A DNA stretch of 64,000 nucleotides from Auanema rhodensis (taxonomy: Eukaryota > Nematoda > Chromadorea > Rhabditida > Rhabditidae), in assembly GCA_964057225.1 (NCBI GenBank), contig OZ059897.1, positions 22,940,001-23,004,000 of the forward strand, given 5' to 3'. A program made the translations under genes and the position numbers. Shown piece by piece: positions 12,497-26,224 of the stretch. Under the pieces are notes generated by a model, which had not been told where the DNA came from, searched no databases, and saw nothing but the letters and a program-made list of their open reading frames with translations. How positions within the stretch are numbered: position 1 is the first letter of the stretch; each line of letters opens with the position of its first letter.

Positions 12497-14432
12497 GAAT
12501 CTAATTTTGAAAACCGCATCTCTTTATCTTTCACGTGAAGCGAGTTACATACCAAGTGCCCATCACGTGTACATTTAATTAGCATAAATTAAAGTTCACG
12601 TAAATTTCAAAGTCATGGTTACCATGCACCAATATCAATAAAAATTTGTTTTTAGACTAATATGGACATGGGGAATCTAATTTTGAAAACCGCATCTCCT
12701 TATCTTTCACGTGAAGCGAGTTACATACCAAGTGCACATCACGTGTACATTTAATTAGCATAAATTAAAGTTCACGTAAATTTCAAAGTCATGGTTAACA
12801 TGCACCAATATCAATAAAAATTTGTTTTTAGACTAATATGGACATGGGGAATCTAATTTTGAAAACCGCATCTCTTCATCTTTCACGTGAAGCGAGTTAC
12901 ATACCAAGTGCACATCACGTGTACATTTAATTAGCATAAATTAAAGTTCACGTAAATTTCAAAGTCATGGTTACCATGCACCAATATCAATAAAAATTTG
13001 TTTTTAGACTAATATGGACATGGGGAATCTAATTTTGAAAACCGCATCTCTTCATCTTTCACGTGAAGCGAGTTACATACCAAGTGCACATCACGTGTAC
13101 ATTTAATTAGCATAAATTAAAGTTCACGTAAATTTCAAAGTCATGGTTACCATGCACCAATGTCAATAAAAATTTGTTTTTAGACTAATATGGACATGGG
13201 GAATCTAATTTTGAAAACCGCATCTCTTCATCTTTCACGTGAAGCGAGTTACATACCAAGTGCACATCACGTGTACATTTAATTAGCATAAATTAAAGTT
13301 CACGTAAATTCCAAAGTCATGGTTACCATGCACCAATATCAATAAAAATTTGTTTTTAGACTAATATGGACATGGGGAATCTAATTTTGAAAACAGCATC
13401 TCTTCATCTTTCACGTGAAGCGAGTTACATACCAAGTGCACATCACGTGTACATTTAATTAGCATAAATTAAAGTTCACGTAAATTTCAAAGTCATGGTT
13501 ACCATGAACCAATATCAATAAAAATTTGTTTTTAGACTAATATGGACATGGGGAATCTAATTTTGAAAACCGCATCTCTTTATCTTTCACGTGAAGCGAG
13601 TTACATACCAAGTGCACATCACGTGTACATTTAATTAGCATAAATTAAAGTTCACGTAAATTTCAAAGTCAAGGTTACCATGCACCAATATCAATAAAAA
13701 TTTGTTTTTAGACTAATATGGACATGGGGAATCTAATTTTGAAAACCGCATCTCTTTATCTTTCACGTGAAGCGAGTTACATACCAAGTGCACATCACGT
13801 GTACATTTAATTAGCATAAATTAAAGTTCACGTAAATTTCAAAGTCATGGTTACCATGAAGCAATATCAATAAAAATTTGTTTTTAGACTAATATGGACA
13901 TGGGGAATCTAATTTTGAAAACCGCATCTCTTTATCTTTCACGTGAAGCGAGTTACATACCAAGTGCACATCACGTGTACATTTAATTAGCATAAATTAA
14001 AGTTCACGTAAATTTCAAAGTCATGGTTACCATGAACCAATATCAATAAAAATTTGTTTTTAGACTAATATGGACATGGGGAATCTAATTTTGAAAACCG
14101 CATCTCTTTATCTTTCACGTGAAGCGAGTTACATACCAAGTGCACATCACGTGTACATTTAATTAGCATAAATTAAAGTTCACGTAAATTTCAAAGTCAT
14201 GGTTACCATGAACCAATATCAATAAAAATTTGTTTTTAGACTAATATGGACATGGGGAATCTAATTTTGAAAACCGCATCTCTTTATCTTTCACGTGAAG
14301 CGAGTTACATACCAAGTGCACATCACGTGTACATTTAATTAGCATAAATTAAAGTTCACGTAAATTTCAAAGTCATGGTTACCATGCACCAATATCAATA
14401 AAAATTTGTTTTTAGACTAATATGGACATGGG
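12497..14432. repeat. 11-monomer block A, copy 2 (1936 bp)
   Basis: A tandem copy of the preceding block: 27C at 12699, T111C at 13311 and T120A at 13672, each 1936 bp from its partner. Apart from the last unit, the only difference I noticed is C126A at 12798. The A16T unit that follows (14448) begins a stretch shared with 21297 onward. Confidence 0.85.
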
Positions 14433-16192
14433 GAATCTAATTTTGAATACCGCATCTCTTTATCTTTCACGTGAAGCGAGTTACATACCAAGTGCACATC
14501 ACGTGTACATTTAATTAGCATAAATTAAAGTTCACGTAAATTTCAAAGTCATGGTTACCATGAACCAATATCAATAAAAATTTGTTTTTAGACTAATATG
14601 GACATGGGGAATCTAATTTTGAAAACCGCATCTCTTCATCTTTCACGTGAAGCGAGTTACATACCAAGTGCACATCACGTGTACATTTAATTAGCATAAA
14701 TTAAAGTTCACGTAAATTTCAAAGTCATGGTTACCATGCACCAATATCAATAAAAATTTGTTTTTAGACTAATATGGACATGGGGAATCTAATTTTGAAA
14801 ACCGCATCTCGTTATCTTTCACGTGAAGCGAGTTACATACCAAGTGCACATCACGTGTACATTTAATTAGCATAAATTAAAGTTCACGTAAATTTCAAAG
14901 TCATGGTTACCATGCACCAATATCAATAAAAATTTGTTTTTAGACTAATATGGACATGGGGAATCTAATTTTGAAAACCGCATCTCTTTATCTTTCACGT
15001 GAAGCGAGTTACATACCAAGTGCACATCACGTGTACATTTAGTTAGCATAAATTAAAGTTCACGTAAATTTCAAAGTCATGGTTACCATGCACCAATATC
15101 AATAAAAATTTGTTTTTAAACTAATATGGACATGGGGAATCTAATTTTGAAAACCGCATCTCTTTATCTTTCACGTGAAGCGAGTTACATACCGAGTGCA
15201 CATCACGTGTACATTTAATTAGCATAAATTAAAGTTCACGTAAATTTCAAAGTCATGGTTACCATGCACCAATATCAATAAAAATTTGTTTTTAGACTAA
15301 TATGGACATGGGGAATCTAATTTTGAAAACCGCATCTCTTTATCTTTCACGTGAAGCGAGTTACATACCAAGTGCCCATCACGTGTACATTTAATTAGCA
15401 TAAATTAAAGTTCACGTAAATTTCAAAGTCATGGTTACCATGCACCAATATCAATAAAAATTTGTTTTTAGACTAATATGGACATGGGGAATCTAATTTT
15501 GAAAACCGCATCTCGTTATCTTTCACGTGAAGCGAGTTACATACCAAGTGCACATCACGTGTACATTTAATTAGCATAAATTAAAGTTCACGTAAATTTC
15601 AAAGTCATGGTTACCATGCACCAATATCAATAAAAATTTGTTTTTAGACTAATATGGACATGGGGAATCTAATTTTGAAAACCGCATCTCTTCATCTTTC
15701 ACGTGAAGCGAGTTACATACCAAGTGCACATCACGTGTACATTTAATTAGCATAAATTAAAGTTCACGTAAATTTCAAAGTCATGGTTACCATGCACCAA
15801 TATCAATAAAAATTTGTTTTTAGACTAATATGGACATGGGGAATCTAATTTTGAAAACCGCATCTCTTTATCTTTCACGTGAAGCGAGTTACATACCAAG
15901 TGCCCATCACGTGTACATTTAATTAGCATAAATTAAAGTTCACGTAAATTTCAAAGTCATGGTTACCATGCACCAATGTCAATAAAAATTTGTTTTTAGA
16001 CTAATATGGACATGGGGAATCTAATTTTGAAAACCGCATCTCTTTATCTTTCACGTGAAGCGAGTTACATACCAAGTGCACATCACGTGTACATTTAATT
16101 AGCATAAATTAAAGTTCACGTAAATTTCAAAGTCATGGTTACCATGCACCAATATCAATAAAAATTTGTTTTTAGACTAATATGGACATGGG

Positions 16193-17600
16193 GAATCTAA
16201 TTTTGAAAACCGCATCTCTTCATCTTTCACGTGAAGCGAGTTACATACCAAGTGCACATCACGTGTACATTTAATTAGCATAAATTAAAGTTCACGTAAA
16301 TTTCAAAGTCATGGTTACCATGCACCAATATCAATAAAAATTTGTTTTTAGACTAATATGGACATGGGGAATCTAATTTTGAAAACCGCATCTCTTCATC
16401 TTTCACGTGAAGCGAGTTACATACCAAGTGCACATCACGTGTACATTTAATTAGCATAAATTAAAGTTCACGTAAATTTCAAAGTCATGGTTACCATGCA
16501 CCAATATAAATAAAAATTTGTTTTTAGACTAATATGGACATGGGGAATCTAATTTTGAAAACCGCATCTCTCTATCTTTCACGTGAAGCGAGTTACATAC
16601 CAAGTGCACATCACGTGTACATTTAATTAGCATAAATTAAAGTTCACGTAAATTTCAAAGTCATGGTTACCATGCACCAATGTCAATAAAAATTTGTTTT
16701 TAGACTAATATGGACATGGGGAATCTAATTTTGAAAACCGCATCTCTTCATCTTTCACGTGAAGCGAGTTACATACCAAGTGCACATCACGTGTACATTT
16801 AATTAGCATAAATTAAAGTTCACGTAAATTTCAAAGTCATGGTTACCAAGCACCAATATCAATAAAAATTTGTTTTTAGACTAATATGGACATGGGGAAT
16901 CTAATTTTGAAAACCGCATCTCTTTATCTTTCACGTGAAGCGAGTTACATACCAAGTGCACATCACGTGTACATTTAATTAGCATAAATTAAAGTTCACG
17001 TAAATTTCAAAGTCATGGTTACCATGAACCAATATCAATAAAAATTTGTTTTTAGACTAATATGGACATGGGGAATCTAATTTTGAAAACCGCATCTCTT
17101 TATCTTTCACGTGAAGCGAGTTACATACCAAGTGCACATCACGTGTACATTTAATTAGCATAAATTAAAGTTCACGTAAATTTCAAAGTCATGGTTACCA
17201 TGCACCAATGTCAATAAAAATTTGTTTTTAGACTAATATGGACATGGGGAATCTAATTTTGAAAACCGCATCTCTTCATCTTTCACGTGAAGCGAGTTAC
17301 ATACCAAGTGCACATCACGTGTACATTTAATTAGCATAAATTAAAGTTCACGTAAATTTCAAAGTCATGGTTACCATGCACCAATATCAATAAAAATTTG
17401 TTTTTAGACTAATATGGACATGGGGAATCTAATTTTGAAAACCGCATCTCTCTATCTTTCACGTGAAGCGAGTTACATACCAAGTGCACATCACGTGTAC
17501 ATTTAATTAGCATAAATTAAAGTTCACGTAAATTTCAAAGTCATGGTTACCATGCACCAATGTCAATAAAAATTTGTTTTTAGACTAATATGGACATGGG
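16193..17600. repeat. 8-monomer block D, copy 1
   Basis: Tag order: 29C; 29C with C140A (16508); 28C with 138G; 29C with T129A (16849); 131A; 138G; 29C; 28C with 138G. The same order stands 7744 bp (44 units) later. Flanking units do not match: the unit to the left has TTT at 27-29 against TTC in the other copy, and the unit to the right is 27G against 29C. Confidence 0.8.
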
Positions 17601-18832
17601 GAATCTAATTTTGAAAACCGCATCTCGTTATCTTTCACGTGAAGCGAGTTACATTCCAAGTGCACATCACGTGTACATTTAATTAGCATAAATTAAAGTT
17701 CACGTAAATTTCAAAGTCATGGTTACCATGCACCAATATCAATAAAAATTTGTTTTTAGACTAATATGGACATGGGGAATCTAATTTTGAAAACCGCATC
17801 TCTTTATCTTTCACGTGAAGCGAGTTACATACCAAGTGCACATCACGTGTACATTTAATTAGCATAAATTAAAGTTCACGTAAATTTCAAAGTCATGGTT
17901 ACCATGAACCAATATCAATAAAAATTTGTTTTTAGACTAATATGGACATGGGGAATCTAATTTTGAAAACCGCATCTCTTTATCTTTCACGTGAAGCGAG
18001 TTACATACCAAGTGCCCATCACGTGTACATTTAATTAGCATAAATTAAAGTTCACGTAAATTTCAAAGTCATGGTTACCATGCACCAATATCAATAAAAA
18101 TTTGTTTTTAGACTAATATGGACATGGGGAATCTAATTTTGAAAACCGCATCTCCTTATCTTTCACGTGAAGCGAGTTACATACCAAGTGCACATCACGT
18201 GTACATTTAATTAGCATAAATTAAAGTTCACGTAAATTTCAAAGTCATGGTTACCATGCACCAATGTCAATAAAAATTTGTTTTTAGACTAATATGGACA
18301 TGGGGAATCTAATTTTGAAAACCGCATCTCTTCATCTTTCACGTGAAGCGAGTTACATACCAAGTGCACATCACGTGTACATTTAATTAGCATAAATTAA
18401 AGTTCACGTAAATTCCAAAGTCATGGTTACCATGCACCAATATCAATAAAAATTTGTTTTTAGACTAATATGGACATGGGGAATCTAATTTTGAAAACAG
18501 CATCTCTTCATCTTTCACGTGAAGCGAGTTACATACCAAGTGCACATCACGTGTACATTTAATTAGCATAAATTAAAGTTCACGTAAATTTCAAAGTCAT
18601 GGTTACCATGAACCAATATCAATAAAAATTTGTTTTTAGACTAATATGGACATGGGGAATCTAATTTTGAAAACCGCATCTCTTTATCTTTCACGTGAAG
18701 CGAGTTACATACCAAGTGCACATCACGTGTACATTTAATTAGCATAAATTAAAGTTCACGTAAATTTCAAAGTCAAGGTTACCATGCACCAATATCAATA
18801 AAAATTTGTTTTTAGACTAATATGGACATGGG
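17073..18832. repeat. 10-monomer block B, copy 1 (1760 bp)
   Basis: Tag order: 138G; 29C; 28C with 138G; 27G; 131A; 64C; 27C with 138G (18155); T111C; C19A with 131A; T120A (18776). The next 1760 bp repeat the same order. A private A55T (ACATTCC, 17655) marks this copy. Confidence 0.9.
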
Positions 18833-20592
18833 GAATCTAATTTTGAAAACCGCATCTCTTTATCTTTCACGTGAAGCGAGTTACATACCAAGTGCACATC
18901 ACGTGTACATTTAATTAGCATAAATTAAAGTTCACGTAAATTTCAAAGTCATGGTTACCATGCACCAATGTCAATAAAAATTTGTTTTTAGACTAATATG
19001 GACATGGGGAATCTAATTTTGAAAACCGCATCTCTTCATCTTTCACGTGAAGCGAGTTACATACCAAGTGCACATCACGTGTACATTTAATTAGCATAAA
19101 TTAAAGTTCACGTAAATTTCAAAGTCATGGTTACCATGCACCAATATCAATAAAAATTTGTTTTTAGACTAATATGGACATGGGGAATCTAATTTTGAAA
19201 ACCGCATCTCTCTATCTTTCACGTGAAGCGAGTTACATACCAAGTGCACATCACGTGTACATTTAATTAGCATAAATTAAAGTTCACGTAAATTTCAAAG
19301 TCATGGTTACCATGCACCAATGTCAATAAAAATTTGTTTTTAGACTAATATGGACATGGGGAATCTAATTTTGTAATCCGCATCTCGTTATCTTTCACGT
19401 GAAGCGAGTTACATACCAAGTGCACATCACGTGTACATTTAATTAGCATAAATTAAAGTTCACGTAAATTTCAAAGTCATGGTTACCATGCACCAATATC
19501 AATAAAAATTTGTTTTTAGACTAATATGGACATGGGGAATCTAATTTTGAAAACCGCATCTCTTTATCTTTCACGTGAAGCGAGTTACATACCAAGTGCA
19601 CATCACGTGTACATTTAATTAGCATAAATTAAAGTTCACGTAAATTTCAAAGTCATGGTTACCATGAACCAATATCAATAAAAATTTGTTTTTAGACTAA
19701 TATGGACATGGGGAATCTAATTTTGAAAACCGCATCTCTTTATCTTTCACGTGAAGCGAGTTACATACCAAGTGCCCATCACGTGTACATTTAATTAGCA
19801 TAAATTAAAGTTCACGTAAATTTCAAAGTCATGGTTACCATGCACCAATATCAATAAAAATTTGTTTTTAGACTAATATGGACATGGGGAATCTAATTTT
19901 GAAAACCGCATCTCCTTATCTTTCACGTGAAGCGAGTTACATACCAAGTGCACATCACGTGTACATTTAATTAGCATAAATTAAAGTTCACGTAAATTTC
20001 AAAGTCATGGTTACCATGCACCAATGTCAATAAAAATTTGTTTTTAGACTAATATGGACATGGGGAATCTAATTTTGAAAACCGCATCTCTTCATCTTTC
20101 ACGTGAAGCGAGTTACATACCAAGTGCACATCACGTGTACATTTAATTAGCATAAATTAAAGTTCACGTAAATTCCAAAGTCATGGTTACCATGCACCAA
20201 TATCAATAAAAATTTGTTTTTAGACTAATATGGACATGGGGAATCTAATTTTGAAAACAGCATCTCTTCATCTTTCACGTGAAGCGAGTTACATACCAAG
20301 TGCACATCACGTGTACATTTAATTAGCATAAATTAAAGTTCACGTAAATTTCAAAGTCATGGTTACCATGAACCAATATCAATAAAAATTTGTTTTTAGA
20401 CTAATATGGACATGGGGAATCTAATTTTGAAAACCGCATCTCTTTATCTTTCACGTGAAGCGAGTTACATACCAAGTGCACATCACGTGTACATTTAATT
20501 AGCATAAATTAAAGTTCACGTAAATTTCAAAGTCAAGGTTACCATGCACCAATATCAATAAAAATTTGTTTTTAGACTAATATGGACATGGG
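18833..20592. repeat. 10-monomer block B, copy 2 (1760 bp)
   Basis: A tandem copy of 17073-18832: 27C at 19915 and T120A at 20536, each 1760 bp after its partner. The only differences I noticed are A14T and A17T (19374, 19377) here and A55T in copy 1, about three changes in 1760 bp. This points to a recent duplication. Confidence 0.9.
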
Positions 20593-22880
20593 GAATCTAA
20601 TTTTGAAAACCGCATCTCTTTATCTTTCACGTGAAGCGAGTTACATACCAAGTGCACATCACGTGTACATTTAATTAGCATAAATTAAAGTTCACGTAAA
20701 TTTCAAAGTCATGGTTACCATGAAGCAATATCAATAAAAATTTGTTTTTAGACTAATATGGACATGGGGAATCTAATTTTGAAAACCGCATCTCTTTATC
20801 TTTCACGTGAAGCGAGTTACATACCAAGTGCACATCACGTGTACATTTAATTAGCATAAATTAAAGTTCACGTAAATTTCAAAGTCATGGTTACCATGAA
20901 CCAATATCAATAAAAATTTGTTTTTAGACTAATATGGACATGGGGAATCTAATTTTGAAAACCGCATCTCTTTATCTTTCACGTGAAGCGAGTTACATAC
21001 CAAGTGCACATCACGTGTACATTTAATTAGCATAAATTAAAGTTCACGTAAATTTCAAAGTCATGGTTACCATGAACCAATATCAATAAAAATTTGTTTT
21101 TAGACTAATATGGACATGGGGAATCTAATTTTGAAAACCGCATCTCTTTATCTTTCACGTGAAGCGAGTTACATACCAAGTGCACATCACGTGTACATTT
21201 AATTAGCATAAATTAAAGTTCACGTAAATTTCAAAGTCATGGTTACCATGCACCAATATCAATAAAAATTTGTTTTTAGACTAATATGGACATGGGGAAT
21301 CTAATTTTGAATACCGCATCTCTTTATCTTTCACGTGAAGCGAGTTACATACCAAGTGCACATCACGTGTACATTTAATTAGCATAAATTAAAGTTCACG
21401 TAAATTTCAAAGTCATGGTTACCATGAACCAATATCAATAAAAATTTGTTTTTAGACTAATATGGACATGGGGAATCTAATTTTGAAAACCGCATCTCTT
21501 CATCTTTCACGTGAAGCGAGTTACATACCAAGTGCACATCACGTGTACATTTAATTAGCATAAATTAAAGTTCACGTAAATTTCAAAGTCATGGTTACCA
21601 TGAACCAATATCAATAAAAATTTGTTTTTAGACTAATATGGACATGTGGAATCTAATTTTGAAAACCGCATCGCTTTATCTTTCACGTGAAGCGAGTTAC
21701 ATACCAAGTGCACATCACGTGTACATTTAATTAGCATAAATTAAAGTTCACGTAAATTTCAAAGTCATGGTTACCATGCACCAATATCAATAAAAATTTG
21801 TTTTTAGACTAATATGGACATGGGGAATATAATTTTGAAAACCGCATCTCTTTATCTTTCACGTGAAGCGAGTTACATACCAAGTGCACATCACGTGTAC
21901 ATTTAATTAGCATAAATTAAAGTTCACGTAAATTTCAAAGTCATGGTTACCATGAACCAATATCAATAAAAATTTGTTTTTAGACTAATATGGACATGGG
22001 GAATCTAATTTTGAAAACCGCATCTCTTTATCTTTCACGTGAAGCGAGTTACATACCAAGTGCACATCACGTGTACATTTAGTTAGCATAAATTAAAGTT
22101 CACGTAAATTTCAAAGTCATGGTTACCATGCACCAATATCAATAAAAATTTGTTTTTAAACTAATATGGACATGGGGAATCTAATTTTGAAAACCGCATC
22201 TCTTTATCTTTCACGTGAAGCGAGTTACATACCAAGTGCACATCACGTGTACATTTAATTAGCATAAATTAAAGTTCACGTAAATTTCAAAGTCATGGTT
22301 ACCATGCACCAATATCAATAAAAATTTGTTTTTAGACTAATATGGACATGGGGAATCTAATTTTGAAAACCGCATCTCTTTATCTTTCACGTGAAGCGAG
22401 TTACATACCAAGTGCCCATCACGTGTACATTTAATTAGCATAAATTAAAGTTCACGTAAATTTCAAAGTCATGGTTACCATGCACCAATATCAATAAAAA
22501 TTTGTTTTTAGACTAATATGGACATGGGGAATCTAATTTTGAAAACCGCATCTCGTTATCTTTCACGTGAAGCGAGTTACATACCAAGTGCACATCACGT
22601 GTACATTTAATTAGCATAAATTAAAGTTCACGTAAATTTCAAAGTCATGGTTACCATGCACCAATATCAATAAAAATTTGTTTTTAGACTAATATGGACA
22701 TGGGGAATCTAATTTTGAAAACCGCATCTCTTTATCTTTCACGTGAAGCGAGTTACATACCAAGTGCACATCACGTGTACATTTAATTAGCATAAATTAA
22801 AGTTCACGTAAATTTCAAAGTCATGGTTACCATGAACCAATATCAATAAAAATTTGTTTTTAGACTAATATGGACATGGG
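20065..22880. repeat. 16-monomer block C, copy 1 (2816 bp)
   Basis: It runs through T111C, C19A, T120A (20536), 133G, three units, A16T (21312), 29C, T25G (TCGCTTTA, 21673), C5A (GAATATAATT), A82G with G159A (22082), 64C, 27G and 131A. All these tags recur 13728 bp (78 units) later. Its first part overlaps the end of block B, showing nested duplication. Confidence 0.85.
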
Positions 22881-23232
22881 GAATCTAATTTTGAAAACCG
22901 CATCTCTTTATCTTTCACGTGAAGCGAGTTACATACCAAGTGCCCATCACGTGTACATTTAATTAGCATAAATTAAAGTTCACGTAAATTTCAAAGTCAT
23001 GGTTACCATGCACCAATATCAATAAAAATTTGTTTTTAGACTAATATGGACATGGGGAATCTAATTTTGAAAACCGCATCTCCTTATCTTTCACGTGAAG
23101 CGAGTTACATACCAAGTGCACATCACGTGTACATTTAATTAGCATAAATTAAAGTTCACGTAAATTTCAAAGTCATGGTTACCATGCACCAATATCAATA
23201 AAAATTTGTTTTTAGACTAATATGGACATGGG

Positions 23233-24464
23233 GAATCTAATTTTGAAAACCGCATCTCTTTATCTTTCACGTGAAGCGAGTTACATACCAAGTGCACATC
23301 ACGTGTACAATTAATTAGCATAAATTACAGTTCACGTAAATTTCAAAGTCATGGTTACCATGCACCAATATCAATAAAAATTTGTTTTTAGACTAATATG
23401 GACATGGGGAATCTAATTTTGAAAACCGCATCTCTTCATCTTTCACGTGAAGCGAGTTACATACCAAGTGCACATCACGTGTACATTTAATTAGCATAAA
23501 TTAAAGTTCACGTAAATTTCAAAGTCATGGTTACCATGCACCAATATCAATAAAAATTTGTTTTTAGACTAATATGGACATGGGGAATCTAATTTTGAAA
23601 ACCGCATCTCTTTATCTTTCACGTGAAGCGAGTTACATACCAAGTGCACATCACGTGTACATTTAATTAGCATAAATTAAAGTTCACGTAAATTTCAAAG
23701 TCATGGTTACCATGCACCAATGTCAATAAAAATTTGTTTTTAGACTAATATGGACATGGGGAATCTAATTTTGAAAACCGCATCTCTTCATCTTTCACGT
23801 GAAGCGAGTTACATACCAAGTGCACATCACGTGTACATTTAATTAGCATAAATTAAAGTTCACGTAAATTTCAAAGTCATGGTTACCATGCACCAATATC
23901 AATAAAAATTTGTTTTTAGACTAATATGGACATGGGGAATCTAATTTTGAAAACCGCATCTCTTCATCTTTCACGTGAAGCGAGTTACATACCAAGTGCA
24001 CATCACGTGTACATTTAATTAGCATAAATTAAAGTTCACGTAAATTTCAAAGTCATGGTTACCATGCACCAATATCAATAAAAATTTGTTTTTAGACTAA
24101 TATGGACATGGGGAATCTAATTTTGAAAACCGCATCTCTTCATCTTTCACGTGAAGCGAGTTACATACCAAGTGCACATCACGTGTACATTTAATTAGCA
24201 TAAATTAAAGTTCACGTAAATTTCAAAGTCATGGTTACCATGCACCAATATAAATAAAAATTTGTTTTTAGACTAATATGGACATGGGGAATCTAATTTT
24301 GAAAACCGCATCTCTCTATCTTTCACGTGAAGCGAGTTACATACCAAGTGCACATCACGTGTACATTTAATTAGCATAAATTAAAGTTCACGTAAATTTC
24401 AAAGTCATGGTTACCATGCACCAATGTCAATAAAAATTTGTTTTTAGACTAATATGGACATGGG
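23233..24464. repeat. 7-monomer block H, copy 1 of 3
   Basis: Tag order: T78A; 29C; 138G; 29C; 29C; 29C with C140A; 28C. It recurs at 31681 (offset 48 units) and 39601 (offset 93 units). It lies within block E. Three copies in different surroundings show that short segments moved independently of the larger blocks. Confidence 0.8.
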
Positions 24465-25344
24465 GAATCTAATTTTGAAAACCGCATCTCTTCATCTTTC
24501 ACGTGAAGCGAGTTACATACCAAGTGCACATCACGTGTACATTTAATTAGCATAAATTAAAGTTCACGTAAATTTCAAAGTCATGGTTACCAAGCACCAA
24601 TATCAATAAAAATTTGTTTTTAGACTAATATGGACATGGGGAATCTAATTTTGAAAACCGCATCTCTTTATCTTTCACGTGAAGCGAGTTACATACCAAG
24701 TGCACATCACGTGTACATTTAATTAGCATAAATTAAAGTTCACGTAAATTTCAAAGTCATGGTTACCATGAACCAATATCAATAAAAATTTGTTTTTAGA
24801 CTAATATGGACATGGGGAATCTAATTTTGAAAACCGCATCTCTTTATCTTTCACGTGAAGCGAGTTACATACCAAGTGCACATCACGTGTACATTTAATT
24901 AGCATAAATTAAAGTTCACGTAAATTTCAAAGTCATGGTTACCATGCACCAATGTCAATAAAAATTTGTTTTTAGACTAATATGGACATGGGGAATCTAA
25001 TTTTGAAAACCGCATCTCTTCATCTTTCACGTGAAGCGAGTTACATACCAAGTGCACATCACGTGTACATTTAATTAGCATAAATTAAAGTTCACGTAAA
25101 TTTCAAAGTCATGGTTACCATGCACCAATATCAATAAAAATTTGTTTTTAGACTAATATGGACATGGGGAATCTAATTTTGAAAACCGCATCTCTCTATC
25201 TTTCACGTGAAGCGAGTTACATACCAAGTGCACATGACGTGTACATTTAATTAGCATAAATTAAAGTTCACGTAAATTTCAAAGTCATGGTTACCATGCA
25301 CCAATGTCAATAAAAATTTGTTTTTAGACTAATATGGACATGGG
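23937..25344. repeat. 8-monomer block D, copy 2
   Basis: C140A at 24252 and T129A at 24593 are each exactly 7744 bp from their partners in 16193-17600. A private C68G at 25236 destroys the second CACGTG of one unit and is absent from the other copies, so it is a later change. This copy also forms part of the larger 22-monomer block E. Confidence 0.8.
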
Positions 25345-26224
25345 GAATCTAATTTTGAAAACCGCATCTCTTCATCTTTCACGTGAAGCGAGTTACATAC
25401 CAAGTGCACATCACGTGTACATTTAATTAGCATAAATTAAAGTTCACGTAAATTTCAAAGTCATGGTTACCATGCACCAATATCAATAAAAATTTGTTTT
25501 TAGACTAATATGGACATGGGGAATCTAATTTTGAAAACCGCATCTCTTTATCTTTCACGTGAAGCGAGTTACATACCAAGTGCACATCACGTGTACATTT
25601 AATTAGCATAAATTAAAGTTCACGTAAATTTCAAAGTCATGGTTACCATGAACCAATATCAATAAAAATTTGTTTTTAGACTAATATGGACATGGGGAAT
25701 CTAATTTTGAAAACCGCATCTCTTTATCTTTCACGTGAAGCGAGTTACATACCAAGTGCACATCACGTGTACATTTAATTAGCATAAATTAAAGTTCACG
25801 TAAATTTCAAAGTCATGGTTACCATGAACCAATATCAATAAAAATTTGTTTTTAGACTAATATGGACATGGGGAATCTAATTTTGAAAACCGCATCTCTT
25901 TATCTTTCACGTGAAGCGAGTTACATACCAAGTGCACATCACGTGTACATTTAATTAGCATAAATTAAAGTTCACGTAAATTTCAAAGTCATGGTTACCA
26001 TGCACCAATGTCAATAAAAATTTGATTTTAGACTAATATGGACATGGGGAATCTAATTTTGAAAACCGCATCTCTTCATCTTTCACGTGAAGCGAGTTAC
26101 ATACCAAGTGCACATCACGTGTACATTTAATTAGCATAAATTAAAGTTCACGTAAATTTCAAAGTCATGGTTACCATGCACCAATATCAATAAAAATTTG
26201 TTTTTAGACTAATATGGACATGGG